Notes under the pieces: generated by a model
The model's database searches: none
What the model saw: the letters and a program-made list of their open reading frames with translations, nothing else
Told to the model about the DNA's origin: nothing
Part shown: positions 43,413 to 52,083 of the stretch, one piece after another
How positions within the stretch are numbered: the stretch's first letter is position 1
How the letters are laid out: each line of letters begins with the position of its first letter
Made by a program: the position numbers and the translations under genes
Source of the DNA: Mariprofundus sp. NF
GTDB lineage: Bacteria > Pseudomonadota > Zetaproteobacteria > Mariprofundales > Mariprofundaceae
DNA: 64,000 nt
Reading direction: 5' to 3'
Assembly (NCBI RefSeq): GCF_013387455.1
Contig: NZ_VWNC01000001.1
Location: 434,001 to 498,000 of the forward strand

Positions 43413-44083
43413 TGCAGGATCGGTTGATGGTCGCACTTGATGTGGATGATCGTGAGAAAGCAATGCTTATGCGTGACAGGGTAGGTGATTCGGTGGGCTG
43501 GTTGAAGGTGGGTCTGCGCCTGTTTGTTGCTGAAGGGCCTGAGCTTGTACGCGAGTTGAACCGGACCCATAAACTGTTTCTCGATCTGAAATTTCATGAT
43601 ATCCCCAATACCGTTGCGCAAGCCATTGAGAGTGCCGGTGGTCTGGGTGTGGATATGGTCAATGTGCATGCCGGTGGTGGTGAAGAGATGCTGGCTGCCG
43701 CAGCAAATGCTGCCAAAGCGTTCCCGAACATGAAGTTGATTGCTGTGACCGTGTTAACCAGTGATCCGATGCCCAAGGCTCAGGCGCGGGAAGTCGCGTT
43801 GCAGCGTGCGAAGATGGCGCTGGATGCAGGGCTTGATGGCGTTGTGTGCAGTGTGCATGAAGCCCAAGCCATCAAAGATCTCTGTGGCGAAGATTTTATT
43901 ACTGTCACCCCGGGCATCCGCTGGGGCGGTCAGGATGTGCAGGATCAGAAGCGGGTTGCAGACCCGGCCTCTGCTATCGCCAATGGTTCCGACTACCTGG
44001 TAGTTGGTCGTCCTATACTGCATGCAGAAAACCCTGCTCAGGCTGCTCAGGAAGCTGTGGCGATGATGCAGTCTGCGGCCTGA
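43412..44083 (+). CDS. pyrF: Orotidine 5'-phosphate decarboxylase
   Basis: A 223-residue TIM-barrel enzyme of UMP synthesis. M-V-A-L-D-V-D, W-L-K-V-G-L-R-L-F, L-D-L-K-F-H-D-I-P-N-T-V (the D-x-K-x-x-D catalytic set), V-N-V-H-A-G-G-G and V-T-P-G-I-R are the family motifs. ATG 43412 overlaps the lapB stop (TGATG); an in-frame ATG at 43355 lies inside lapB's zinc-ribbon code and is rejected. Confidence 0.95.
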   Translation: MQDRLMVALDVDDREKAMLMRDRVGDSVGWLKVGLRLFVAEGPELVRELNRTHKLFLDLKFHDIPNTVAQAIESAGGLGVDMVNVHAGGGEEMLAAAANAAKAFPNMKLIAVTVLTSDPMPKAQAREVALQRAKMALDAGLDGVVCSVHEAQAIKDLCGEDFITVTPGIRWGGQDVQDQKRVADPASAIANGSDYLVVGRPILHAENPAQAAQEAVAMMQSAA

Positions 44084-44087
44084 ATTT

Positions 44088-45269
44088 GTGAATGTTCCTG
44101 CTGATTACGAATCGATTCTTGCCCCCTATGCCTGCCGTAGCATCCATTCGCGAGGCCGGGTTTATGATGAGCCTGAATCACCGCATCGAAATGCTTATCA
44201 GCGCGATCGTGACCGCATTATTCACTCCGCCTCATTTCGCAGGCTGGAGTACAAAACCCAGGTCTTTGTTAATCATGAAGGCGACCACTACCGCACACGC
44301 CTGACCCACTCCATTGAGGTGGCACAGATAGCCCGTTCGGTCTGTCGTTCGATGCATCTGCACGAAGATCTGGCAGAGGCAGTCGCACTTGCTCACGATC
44401 TCGGCCATACCCCGTTCGGTCACTCCGGTCAGGATGCACTCGATGAGATGATGAAACCCTATGGTGGTTTTGAGCATAATCGTCAGTCACTACGGGTGGT
44501 AGAGCAGCTGGAACATAAATATGCCGCTTTTACAGGCCTGAATCTCAGCTACGAAACCCGCGAAGGCATCGTTAAACATCACTCGGCCTACGACACCCCC
44601 AAAAATCGCGATCTGGCCCATTTCAATCTGCATGAGCAGCCACCACTTGAGGCGCAGATCGGTAATCTGGCCGATGAGATCGCCTACAATAACCACGATA
44701 TCGATGATGGCTATCGCGCTGGCATGCTCACTGTTGATGGCCTTCTGCAGCTGGAGTTGTTTCGCATCCACTACGAGCAGGCGGAGCAGGAGTGCCCCGG
44801 TGTCAGTGAACGATTGAAGGTGAATGAGACGGTTCGCCATATGATCAACTTTCTCATTGTTGATGTGATTAAAGAGACGTTGCGACGCATAGATGAGGCT
44901 GGCGTAAAGAGTTTTGATGATGTGCGCGCCGCTGCAAAACCACTGGTAAGTTTGAGCAAGCCGGTTCGCCAGATGAACGGTGAGATGAAAAAGTTCCTCT
45001 TCAAAAATATGTATCGCCACTACCGTGTCGCACGCATGTCCAACAAGGCAGAGCGGGTCATTCGCGAAATTTTTGAAGTCTACATGTTGCATCCCGCCAT
45101 GTTGCCGGAGAATCAGCAGTTTGAACTTGAGGCTGCAACTGCACTGGCAGATGGTGGTCTGACTCCCAAACGGCAGGCAAGAATCATCGCCGATTACATC
45201 GCAGGCATGACAGACCGCTATGCACTCGAAGAGTACGAACGCCTCTTCAACGTCAGCGCCCGCCCGTAG
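44088..45269 (+). CDS. dgt: dGTPase-like deoxyguanosinetriphosphate triphosphohydrolase
   Basis: A 393-residue HD-domain phosphohydrolase. R-T-R-L-T-H-S-I-E-V-A near residues 66-76, H-D-L-G-H-T-P-F-G-H from residue 103 and N-L-A-D-E-I-A-Y-N-N-H-D supply the metal ligands. It splits dGTP to deoxyguanosine and triphosphate and keeps dNTP pools in balance. GTG 44088 is 4 bases after pyrF; the family usually starts close to this point (Y-E-S-I-L-A-P-Y). Confidence 0.92.
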   Translation: MNVPADYESILAPYACRSIHSRGRVYDEPESPHRNAYQRDRDRIIHSASFRRLEYKTQVFVNHEGDHYRTRLTHSIEVAQIARSVCRSMHLHEDLAEAVALAHDLGHTPFGHSGQDALDEMMKPYGGFEHNRQSLRVVEQLEHKYAAFTGLNLSYETREGIVKHHSAYDTPKNRDLAHFNLHEQPPLEAQIGNLADEIAYNNHDIDDGYRAGMLTVDGLLQLELFRIHYEQAEQECPGVSERLKVNETVRHMINFLIVDVIKETLRRIDEAGVKSFDDVRAAAKPLVSLSKPVRQMNGEMKKFLFKNMYRHYRVARMSNKAERVIREIFEVYMLHPAMLPENQQFELEAATALADGGLTPKRQARIIADYIAGMTDRYALEEYERLFNVSARP

Positions 45270-45305
45270 TTCACTTCGTTTAGCGTTTCAACGGGAACTT
45301 ACTCC

Positions 45306-46367
45306 ATGGAATTGATTGCACTTGGTTTTGATGGTTGGTTTGAAGAACAGGCCAACGAGCTGTCTGAGCCGGGGCAGAGCATTGCTCGGGTGATCGCGGT
45401 AGATAGAGAGAGGTGCATCGTCAATGATGGGCAGAGAGATACTCCTGCAGTTCTGCCGGGCAAGTTCCTGCATGAGATTGAATCACCCGTTGATTATCCG
45501 TGTGTTGGCGATTGGGTCAGCATAGAACAGCATGACGAAGGTGATTTCGCGACTATTCACTCCATTCTGAAAAGAAAGACGCTGTTGCGTCGGCAGGCTG
45601 CGGGCAGGGATATCGAGGCCCAGATGATCGCTGCCAATATTGATGCGGCCTTCATAGTCCAGTCATGCCACTTCGATTTTAATATCCGCAGGCTTGAACG
45701 ATACCTGGTGATGGTTAACGAAGGTCAAATTGAGCCGGTGATTCTTCTTAGTAAGACAGACCTGATAAGTGCAGATGAGTTGGAGCTATTGATTGCTAAC
45801 ATTCGCACTGCAGGCATTCACACTGAAATCATTGCCCTGAGCAGTGTGACCGGCAGCGGTATTGAGCAGGTCAGGGAGCTTATGGCCACCGGGAAAACCT
45901 ACTGCCTGCTTGGCTCTTCCGGTGTAGGCAAAACCACACTGATCAATCAACTTTTAGGCAATGCTGAACTGGAAACCAGAGCGGTTAGCGGCACAGGTGA
46001 AGGTCGACATACAACGACGCGCCGTCAACTTATAATGCTTGAAGACGGTGCGATGTTGATCGATATGCCCGGCATGCGAGAGCTGGGCATGATCAGTGGC
46101 GGTGACGGCATAGATAACAGTTTTAGTGATGTTGTGGCACTTTCAGTAAATTGTCGCTTTGCAAACTGTAGCCATAGCAATGAACCCGGTTGCGCGATAT
46201 TAACGGCAATAGAGCGTGGTGAGTTGAGTGAAGAGCGCTTTCAGAGCTACCTGAAGCTCAATAAAGAGTCAGATTTTTATGAGATGTCTAATCTCGAAAA
46301 GCGCAACAGGGACAAGGCCTTCGGTCGAATGGTCAAATCAGCAAAGAAGCATAAAGCTAAGCATTGA
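45306..46367 (+). CDS. rsgA: Ribosome small subunit-dependent GTPase A
   Basis: A 353-residue circularly permuted GTPase in 30S maturation. An N-terminal OB fold precedes the G4 motif L-S-K-T-D; the P-loop G-S-S-G-V-G-K-T is at 203-210, G3 is D-M-P-G-M-R, and the C-terminal zinc motif C-R-F-A-N-C-S-H-S-N-E-P-G-C lies near 283-296. ATG 45306 has no strong ribosome binding site. It faces the PP2C gene from the opposite strand. Confidence 0.95.
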   Translation: MELIALGFDGWFEEQANELSEPGQSIARVIAVDRERCIVNDGQRDTPAVLPGKFLHEIESPVDYPCVGDWVSIEQHDEGDFATIHSILKRKTLLRRQAAGRDIEAQMIAANIDAAFIVQSCHFDFNIRRLERYLVMVNEGQIEPVILLSKTDLISADELELLIANIRTAGIHTEIIALSSVTGSGIEQVRELMATGKTYCLLGSSGVGKTTLINQLLGNAELETRAVSGTGEGRHTTTRRQLIMLEDGAMLIDMPGMRELGMISGGDGIDNSFSDVVALSVNCRFANCSHSNEPGCAILTAIERGELSEERFQSYLKLNKESDFYEMSNLEKRNRDKAFGRMVKSAKKHKAKH

Positions 46368-46422
46368 ATGTCAGCTACTGCTGTCAGTTCAAATGTGCAT
46401 TCGAAACAGTGAAGCTGTGCGT

Positions 46423-47238
46423 CTATTTCCCTAATATGCGAGAGAAGAAACCGCCGGATTTTTTGGGTTCGGCTTTCTTGCTTGCTTCGATAAGGATGAC
46501 CGAGATGTTGTCCGGGCCACCGGCTGCGTTGGCGAGGCGAATCAGTTCATCGGCTGCTTTGTTCATGTCTTTGCCGTGGCGGGTGAGGGTCTGCTCAATA
46601 ATCTCATCGGAAACCACATCGGTGAGGCCATCGGAACACATCAGATAGAGATCACCGGAAAATACTGTGTCTTCCACAATGTCGGGATCGACACCTTTGC
46701 CTACACCAAGGGCGCGGGTAACCAGGTTTTTGATGGTGGAGTTGCGGGCATCTTGAGCGGTAACAAGGCCGCGACGCACCTGTTCATGGATCAGTGAGTG
46801 ATCTTCGGTGACATGGGTCAGTTCACCATCACGCTGACGGTACATGCGCGAATCACCAACATGGGCTGCGGTGATGCGGTCACTGTAGAAAACGGCAACC
46901 AGAACGGTGGTGCCCATGCCTGCGCATCCAGCTTTTTTCTGCGCTGTGTCGTAGATCGAGTCGTTGGCATGGCGGATAGCGTTGCGCACCAGAATCGATT
47001 CGCTGGTGAAGCCGGTCTCACTATCAATCTGGGCGGCAGGGATATCGAGAACTTTGGCTTTAACTTCATTGGTGATGATCTCAACAGCCATGGCGCTGGC
47101 TACTTCACCGGCACTGTAGCCGCCCATACCATCAGCCAGTACGGCGATGCCATGCGTAGGCGTGGTGCCGACAAAATCTTCGTTATGTTTGCGCCGGATA
47201 CCGACATCGGTTTTGGCTAACATCTTTAATTTCATCAT
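46423..47238 (-). CDS. PP2C family serine/threonine phosphatase
   Basis: A 271-residue metal-dependent phosphatase. The metal-binding motifs are D-G-M-G-G-Y-S-A-G-E, H-V-G-D-S-R-M-Y and G-P-D-N-I-S-V-I-L; R-K-H-N-E-D precedes them. Start ATG at 47238 has GGGAGG upstream (spacing 6) and overlaps the kinase stop as TGATG. The short Lys-rich tail F-F-S-R-I-L-G-K is of unknown purpose. It most likely reverses phosphorylation by the neighbouring kinase, as in PrpC/PrkC and Stp1/Stk pairs. Confidence 0.9.
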   Translation of the reverse strand: MMKLKMLAKTDVGIRRKHNEDFVGTTPTHGIAVLADGMGGYSAGEVASAMAVEIITNEVKAKVLDIPAAQIDSETGFTSESILVRNAIRHANDSIYDTAQKKAGCAGMGTTVLVAVFYSDRITAAHVGDSRMYRQRDGELTHVTEDHSLIHEQVRRGLVTAQDARNSTIKNLVTRALGVGKGVDPDIVEDTVFSGDLYLMCSDGLTDVVSDEIIEQTLTRHGKDMNKAADELIRLANAAGGPDNISVILIEASKKAEPKKSGGFFSRILGK

Positions 47239-49631
47239 CAGCTGCCTCCCTGGCTTCTGCTCTCTTGCAGGCACTGCTGGATGCGATCAAGTGCCTCACC
47301 GGCTGAACCGATACGCTGGTCAGCTTTTTTGGCGAGCAGGCTGTTAATAAGATCTGCGACACTGTCGGGTGTGTCAGTATTGAGCTTGCGCACATCCACA
47401 TGAGGCTCTTTAGCGATTTTGAACATCAGTTTGGAAATTGATTCGGCCTTAAAGGGGCGAGCACCTGCCACCATCTCATAGAGCATTACACCAAGGGAGA
47501 AGAGGTCGGAGCGGCCATCAATCGGTTTGCCGGAGAGCTGTTCCGGAGACATATAGGATGGGGTGCCAAGCACGGTACCCGCCTTACTTTTGCTTGATTC
47601 GGTAATGTGGGCGATGCCGAAGTCGGTCACCTTCACCGCTTTGTTTTTCAGAATCATGATGTTGGCCGGTTTAATGTCACGGTGAATGACGCCGTTATTG
47701 TGGGCGTATTGCAGTGCTTCGGCGACCTTGGCGATGATTTTCAGGGTCGTGGGAATCGGCAGGGTTTTGCCCTCTTTGGTGTAGGGGATGAGATCGATGC
47801 CATCGAGATACTCCATGGCGATATAAGCCAGATCATGTTCATCACCGGCATCAAAGATGGTGACAATATTGGGATGATTGAGCATGCCGGCAATCTCAGC
47901 CTCGTGGAAGAAGCGCTCTTTCACCTCTTCCAGCTGATCAGGTTCAAACTCTTTGGAGAGTGCGAGTGTTTTGATGGCAACCTGACGATTGATTTTAGGG
48001 TCTCTGCCCAGATAGACAGTGCCCATCGCACCTTTACCCAGCTCGCTGAGAATCTCATAGCGGCCAAGGGTCGGTTTATTATCACCGCTTGCCAGCAGGC
48101 TCGATATACCGGCATTGGAGCCTTTGTCGGAGAGGGTGTCGCGAGCATTTTTGGCGCTGATAATGCGGGTCTGAATATCGCGGAAGGTGCTGTTGTGCGT
48201 TGCCATATGCTGGTAGACGCTGATGGCATCATCAAACTGGCGTTTACGTTCAAAGGCCAGACCGAGATCATAAAGAATGGCGAGCATATCTTCATTCATC
48301 GGGCAGGTGAGGAACTTCGCATAGGCATTTTCCAGCATGCCCTGACTCTGAAAGGAGAGTCCCAGCATCTTATTGGTTTCATTGGGGTCGCTTGCCGAGG
48401 TTGGCTGCTTCTCTTTGATCACCAGATACTGTTTAAGGCTGATGCCGAGCTGCCCGACAATTAGTAGCAGGCAGCTGATGGCCATGTGAATCCAGAGGCT
48501 GAGCGCAGATATGAAAATATAGCCTGTTATCAGCAGGGTTAAGCTTATCGCAACGGTGGCAATGACACCGACCAGTGGTGTGAGGCGTGGCAGTAGCAGG
48601 GTCAGGTAGAGGCCGACCAGCAGCAGAAGTGCCAACTCGGCATAGGTCGACCAGTCCGGGCGAATAACAGACTCCTCTTTGAGGATGCTCTGCAGGGCGT
48701 GGGCGGTAAATTCACTGCGGGACATATTCTCTTTCAGTGGCGTATCTACGCTGTTGGCCGAGCTGCCAATCAGAACGATTTTACCTTTAAAAAGATTGCC
48801 AGGGATGCTGCCGGAAAGAAGCTGCGAGATTTTGTAGCTGGTGAAGCTGGTGCCGCTGTTGTCTGCATGGAAGGCAGGAAAAATGCGCAGTTGCTTGTCG
48901 GTCGTCACATTTATTGCACCAAGTTCGATATCGGTGCCGAGATTCAAGCGTACGTCACTCAACGGAATATTCATCGCACCTGCAGCCAGTGAAAGCGCCA
49001 TGGATGGATAATATTGACTGGAAAAGGCTACAGCCAGAGGTAAGGAGCGAAGTGTCTCATTCTGGTCGACTGGAAGATTAAAGTGGCCAAAGCCCGCCGC
49101 GCCTTCTGATAAGCTGTTATAAGGATGGCGAAGCATGAATGCATTCAATGGCGAAGCACTGCTGTTGCTGAAATTGATCTGTCTGATAGCCGAACGCCGG
49201 ATATAGTTAGGGGCAAGGATGTTGCTTTGGCTCTCTTCGCTGGAAAAGTCAAAATAGAGTGGCAGCAGGATATTGCCTGCCAGATGAACCTTTTCGGCCA
49301 GAATATCTTTTTGAGCGCCCTCGCTGGCGGGTTTGAATTCGGCTTCACTGTAGAGCATATCCAGTGCAATCAGTTTCGTGCCGGCATTGGAGAGCTTTTC
49401 TATCGCGGAGGCTAGACTGCTCTGGGGTAGCTGGTCGCTGCCTTTCTGATCAACGTCGATAAGTACAATGCGATCATCTACCGGCAGCCTGTTTGTGCTG
49501 GCGGTGAAATCATAAAGGACGTTATCGAAGCTCTGAAAAGGGGAGAGCTGGCTGCTGTATCCGATCAGTGTGAGTAGAGAAACCAGAAGACCAATAAACC
49601 AGTCTGATTTCCAGATAGTGCCATAGCTCAA
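47238..49631 (-). CDS. CHASE2 sensor serine/threonine protein kinase
   Basis: A 797-residue membrane kinase. One helix near residues 12-30 is followed by a periplasmic CHASE2 domain (about 35-310), three helices at about 325-400, a TPR-like stretch (415-490) and a Hanks kinase domain. The kinase runs from L-G-R-Y-E-I-L-S-E-L-G-K-G-A-M-G near 520, with V-A-I-K, catalytic H-R-D-I-K-P-A-N (H at 650) and D-F-G-I-A-H. It probably senses a periplasmic signal. The start is TTG at 49631 with AGGGGA about 8 bases upstream; no ATG precedes the first helix. Confidence 0.9.
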   Translation of the reverse strand: MSYGTIWKSDWFIGLLVSLLTLIGYSSQLSPFQSFDNVLYDFTASTNRLPVDDRIVLIDVDQKGSDQLPQSSLASAIEKLSNAGTKLIALDMLYSEAEFKPASEGAQKDILAEKVHLAGNILLPLYFDFSSEESQSNILAPNYIRRSAIRQINFSNSSASPLNAFMLRHPYNSLSEGAAGFGHFNLPVDQNETLRSLPLAVAFSSQYYPSMALSLAAGAMNIPLSDVRLNLGTDIELGAINVTTDKQLRIFPAFHADNSGTSFTSYKISQLLSGSIPGNLFKGKIVLIGSSANSVDTPLKENMSRSEFTAHALQSILKEESVIRPDWSTYAELALLLLVGLYLTLLLPRLTPLVGVIATVAISLTLLITGYIFISALSLWIHMAISCLLLIVGQLGISLKQYLVIKEKQPTSASDPNETNKMLGLSFQSQGMLENAYAKFLTCPMNEDMLAILYDLGLAFERKRQFDDAISVYQHMATHNSTFRDIQTRIISAKNARDTLSDKGSNAGISSLLASGDNKPTLGRYEILSELGKGAMGTVYLGRDPKINRQVAIKTLALSKEFEPDQLEEVKERFFHEAEIAGMLNHPNIVTIFDAGDEHDLAYIAMEYLDGIDLIPYTKEGKTLPIPTTLKIIAKVAEALQYAHNNGVIHRDIKPANIMILKNKAVKVTDFGIAHITESSKSKAGTVLGTPSYMSPEQLSGKPIDGRSDLFSLGVMLYEMVAGARPFKAESISKLMFKIAKEPHVDVRKLNTDTPDSVADLINSLLAKKADQRIGSAGEALDRIQQCLQESRSQGGS

Positions 49632-49690
49632 AAACAGTTCCCCTTAATGGTATTCGCGCACTGGGAGTGCTGATCTGGTCATGATTTCCC

Positions 49691-49739
49691 GGCAATCCAC
49701 GGATGGATTGCCAAACCGGACAGAGTAAGTGTCTGGTTT
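49691..49739 (-). promoter_or_regulatory. Tandem hairpins in the kinase leader
   Basis: GGCAATCC-N6-GGATTGCC (49691-49712) is perfect. It is followed by AAACCGGACA-N7-TGTCTGGTTT (49713-49739) with one wobble pair. They lie 60-108 bases upstream of the kinase start and have no T tract on the kinase strand. They could be operator sites or a structured 5' leader. Confidence 0.55.
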
Positions 49740-49912
49740 GTAAGCAACAATAAAACCACGGCAATGATTCTTGCAAAATGATTTTTTGGCATAAGCCAAT
49801 TAATCAGTATCTCCCTAGCGATCAGGCATATTGGCGATAATGGCTAACTGATGCAATAGCGAGGGTAATATTCCCTGCACAACGGCCTCTGAAATTATCG
49901 TTGATTATGCTG

Positions 49913-49941
49913 TTGACAGGGCAGGGGTCGCTCACTACGGT
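49913..49941 (+). promoter_or_regulatory. Promoter for tRNA-Asn
   Basis: TTGACA (49913-49918), 17 bases, then TACGGT (49936-49941), 13 bases before the mature tRNA. The weak -10 after a perfect -35 is common for stable-RNA promoters with stringent control. Confidence 0.6.
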
Positions 49942-49954
49942 TCGGCCTCGATTT

Positions 49955-50030
49955 TCCCTGATAGTTCAGTTGGTAGAACGGTGGACTGTTAATCCATATG
50001 TCGCAGGTTCGAGTCCTGCTCAGGGAGCCA
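49955..50030 (+). tRNA. tRNA-Asn (anticodon GTT)
   Basis: The acceptor stem TCCCTGA (49955-49961) pairs with TCAGGGA (50020-50026), then G and an encoded CCA. D-arm AGTTCAGTTGGTAGAAC, anticodon stem GGACT-loop with GTT, and T-arm GCAGG-TTCGAGT-CCTGC are all normal. It is the likely integration target of the island, whose integrase starts 200 bases downstream. Confidence 0.96.
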
Positions 50031-50035
50031 TATAA

Positions 50036-50116
50036 GAGTCTCATAACGACTCATGAAGCCTGTAAGCCTTGTGTTTGCAGGCTTTTTTTATTTACCCAAA
50101 GTCTCAGAAAGTCTCA
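50036..50116 (+). repeat. Repeated AGTCTCA motifs after tRNA-Asn
   Basis: AGTCTCA occurs at 50037-50043, and AAAGTCTCA at 50098-50106 and 50108-50116. GAGTC-N7-GACTC (50036-50052) is a palindrome over the first. Such short repeats between a tRNA and an integrase could be arm-type binding sites for the integrase or its directionality factor; this is inference. Confidence 0.5.
50057..50089 (+). terminator. Terminator after tRNA-Asn
   Basis: AGCCTG (50057-50062) pairs with CAGGCT (50078-50083); a run of seven T bases (50083-50089) follows. It ends the tRNA transcript. Confidence 0.8.
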
Positions 50117-50145
50117 CACCGTCACAGGAAATGCCGTAAAAACGA

Positions 50146-50212
50146 CGGTACAAAGCACGGTATATGATTCTAATTCGGTTTAGAGACTAAATTTATACCG
50201 TGTATCGTACCG
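50146..50212 (+). repeat. Interrupted inverted repeat upstream of the integrase
   Basis: CGGTAC-AAAG-CACGGTATA (50146-50164) is mirrored by TATACCGTG-TATC-GTACCG (50194-50212): 15 of 19 bases pair with a mismatch block of 4. The interior is 29 bases. It ends 18 bases before the integrase ATG, so it may hold an operator or integrase-binding sites. Confidence 0.7.
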
Positions 50213-50230
50213 CCCATTCAGAGGTGTGAT

Positions 50231-51496
50231 ATGCTATTAACTGACAAAGAAGTGCAAAACAAAAGGCTGCCTGAAGGTAAAAAACAGCTAAAATTGAGAG
50301 ATGGAAATGGCTTATATTTGTTGATCAATAAGTCAGGTAAATATTGGCATTATGACTATAAGATAAATGGCAATAGAAAGACCTATTCATTTGGCACATA
50401 TCCGGCAATTCCACTGGCTGGTAAGAAGGTCAGTGCTGGGTACTCAAAAGGTGCGAGAGATTTCCTTGTTGAGGTCAAAGCATTAATCAAACAAGGCATT
50501 GATCCGAGTTTGAAGAAGCAAGAGGACAGGCAGCTTGAGGTTGCAAAAGCCACAGCCAAGAAGAAACAGGCGAAGGCTGAAAAAGATACTTTTGAGAAAG
50601 TCGCAAGACGGTGGTGGAAGCTCCAAACGTATTGGTCATCTAAACATGCACGGACGGTCTTGGGGCGATTAGAAAGCCACACGTTTCCGTGGATAGGTAA
50701 TATACCTGTTAATCAGTTAACCAAAGGTAATATTACAGAATCACTTCAACATATGGTTGATGCTAATGTATATGTGGTTGCGGACAGAGTTCATGGTTAC
50801 ATCACGAATGTCTTAGAGTTCGCAGAGGATCATGATCTTATCGAAGCTGCCAAGATTCCGAAAAAGCGAAATATTATTCCTGCCCGCAAAGCAAAACCAA
50901 CTAAGGCGATCACTGAATCCAAACGGATCGGTGAACTCATGAGGGCCATTGATGGATATAAGGGTACTACTGTTGTTTGTGCGGCATTGAAGCTATTGCC
51001 TTTGCTTGCTGTGAGGACTGGTGAACTCAGGCATGCACACTGGGCCGAAATGGACCTTGGTAATGCCTTGTGGACTGTTCCTGCTCCCAATAGAAAATTG
51101 AAAGAAGAATTCAAGTTAAATCCAGAGAATGTTCACTATGTCCCTTTGTCGAAACAGGCTGTCGAGTTGCTAAAGGAACTATGGCACTGGACAGGGCGCG
51201 GTAATCACGTTTTCCCAAGCAACAGGGGTGATAGCCGCCCGATGAGTGAAAATACGATTAACGGGGCTCTGAGTGCGCTTGGATTTAAAGAAGAGATGAC
51301 CGGTCATGGTACGCGTACGATGTTCAGTACCATCCTTAATGCTGATGGCTTCAATCCCGATGCGATTGAAACGCAATTGCAGCACAAGAGTAAGGATTCA
51401 ATCCGTGCAACATACAACCGCGCAACATACAGAGAAGAGCGCGAAATGATGATGCAATATTGGGCCGATTGGCTGGACGGAATCAGAAAAAAATGA
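50231..51496 (+). CDS. P4-type tyrosine recombinase (phage/island integrase)
   Basis: A 421-residue integrase. The N-terminal DUF4102-like domain has L-R-D-G-N-G-L-Y-L-L and S-F-G-T-Y-P-A-I-P-L; a SAM-like core-binding domain follows. Catalytic residues are R262 in A-V-R-T-G-E-L-R, H359 and R362 in H-G-T-R, H385 in L-Q-H-K-S-K and the nucleophile Y395 in A-T-Y-N-R. Its position directly after tRNA-Asn marks the start of an integrative element. No downstream copy of the tRNA 3' end was found inside the window, so the island probably extends past 64000 or has a degenerate end. Confidence 0.92.
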   Translation: MLLTDKEVQNKRLPEGKKQLKLRDGNGLYLLINKSGKYWHYDYKINGNRKTYSFGTYPAIPLAGKKVSAGYSKGARDFLVEVKALIKQGIDPSLKKQEDRQLEVAKATAKKKQAKAEKDTFEKVARRWWKLQTYWSSKHARTVLGRLESHTFPWIGNIPVNQLTKGNITESLQHMVDANVYVVADRVHGYITNVLEFAEDHDLIEAAKIPKKRNIIPARKAKPTKAITESKRIGELMRAIDGYKGTTVVCAALKLLPLLAVRTGELRHAHWAEMDLGNALWTVPAPNRKLKEEFKLNPENVHYVPLSKQAVELLKELWHWTGRGNHVFPSNRGDSRPMSENTINGALSALGFKEEMTGHGTRTMFSTILNADGFNPDAIETQLQHKSKDSIRATYNRATYREEREMMMQYWADWLDGIRKK

Positions 51497-51618
51497 ACAC
51501 TTCAATCATGCGCCTCATAAAAGCCCCGCTTTGTCGCATGACTACTGACAGCCGGAACAGGCCGTTCGTTTTGGTTTATTAGTGCGGAATCAGCAATGCA
51601 AAAAACACCTTAATTTAT

Positions 51619-51641
51619 AAAACCGATTGACAGTCGGTTTT
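51619..51641 (+). promoter_or_regulatory. 23-bp palindrome, probable BlaI-type operator
   Basis: AAAACCGA-N7-TCGGTTTT is symmetric over its full 23 bases except one T-G pair. Its centre contains TTGACA, the likely -35 of the promoter for the BlaI-type gene, so repressor binding would block RNA polymerase. Confidence 0.7.
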
Positions 51642-51657
51642 ATGTTCTCATTATAGG
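51627..51657 (+). promoter_or_regulatory. Promoter of the blaI-type/M56 operon
   Basis: TTGACA at 51627-51632 matches the -35 consensus. Candidate -10 boxes are CATTAT (49-54 region, spacing 16) or TATAGG (51652-51657, spacing 19). It overlaps the palindromic operator. Confidence 0.55.
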
Positions 51658-51696
51658 CAATCAGCAAGATGCATGTCCTACAAGGAGAACTCATCA

Positions 51697-52083
51697 GTGA
51701 AACGACAAAACCTTGGCGAATTAGAAATGGCTGTCTTGGAGCACCTTTGGGTTGCGGAATCAGGAGATGCTAAGGGTGTTCATAAAAGTATAGGCACTGA
51801 GCGAGGGATTTCGCTAAATACTATTCAGTCCACCTTAGAACGATTATTCAGAAAGCAGCTTTTAAGTCGTGAGAAGGTCAGTCATTCATATATTTATACG
51901 CCATCGGTTCAACGCGGTGAGCTCATGACTCAACTCATCGGTGATGTGGTTGAAACGCTGTCTGATGGAAAAACTGATTATTTATTGTCCGCGTTTATCG
52001 ATTATGCTGCACGGGAAGATGAATCCAGTCTTGACCGTTTGGAGCAATTGATCGCACAACGTCGAGCGGAAATAGAAAAATGA
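51697..52083 (+). CDS. BlaI/MecI/CopY family repressor
   Basis: A 128-residue winged-helix regulator: L-G-E-L-E-M-A-V-L-E-H-L-W at residues 5-17, I-S-L-N-T-I-Q-S-T-L-E-R-L recognition region, and a C-terminal helical dimer part ending in L-E-Q-L-I-A-Q-R-R. GTG 51697 is preferred because AAGGAG lies 9 bases upstream; ATG 51673 in the same frame lies before that site. Family members are cleaved or released by a membrane M56 peptidase or respond to copper. The M56 gene overlaps the stop (ATGA). Confidence 0.85.
   Translation: MKRQNLGELEMAVLEHLWVAESGDAKGVHKSIGTERGISLNTIQSTLERLFRKQLLSREKVSHSYIYTPSVQRGELMTQLIGDVVETLSDGKTDYLLSAFIDYAAREDESSLDRLEQLIAQRRAEIEK

Larger units (their letters stand above)
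49632..49954. other. Intergenic region between kinase and tRNA-Asn with two hairpins
   Basis: This 323-base divergent gap serves both the kinase (- strand) and tRNA-Asn (+ strand). It holds two adjacent hairpins (49691-49739) in the kinase leader and a tRNA promoter near 49913. No gene was found. Confidence 0.7.

Noticed and set aside
46364-46648. 94-residue plus-strand frame between rsgA and the phosphatase
   Set aside because: Most of it is the antisense of the PP2C C-terminus.
47607-48464. 285-residue plus-strand frame inside the kinase region
   Set aside because: It is the antisense of the Hanks kinase domain, whose catalytic motifs are all on the minus strand.
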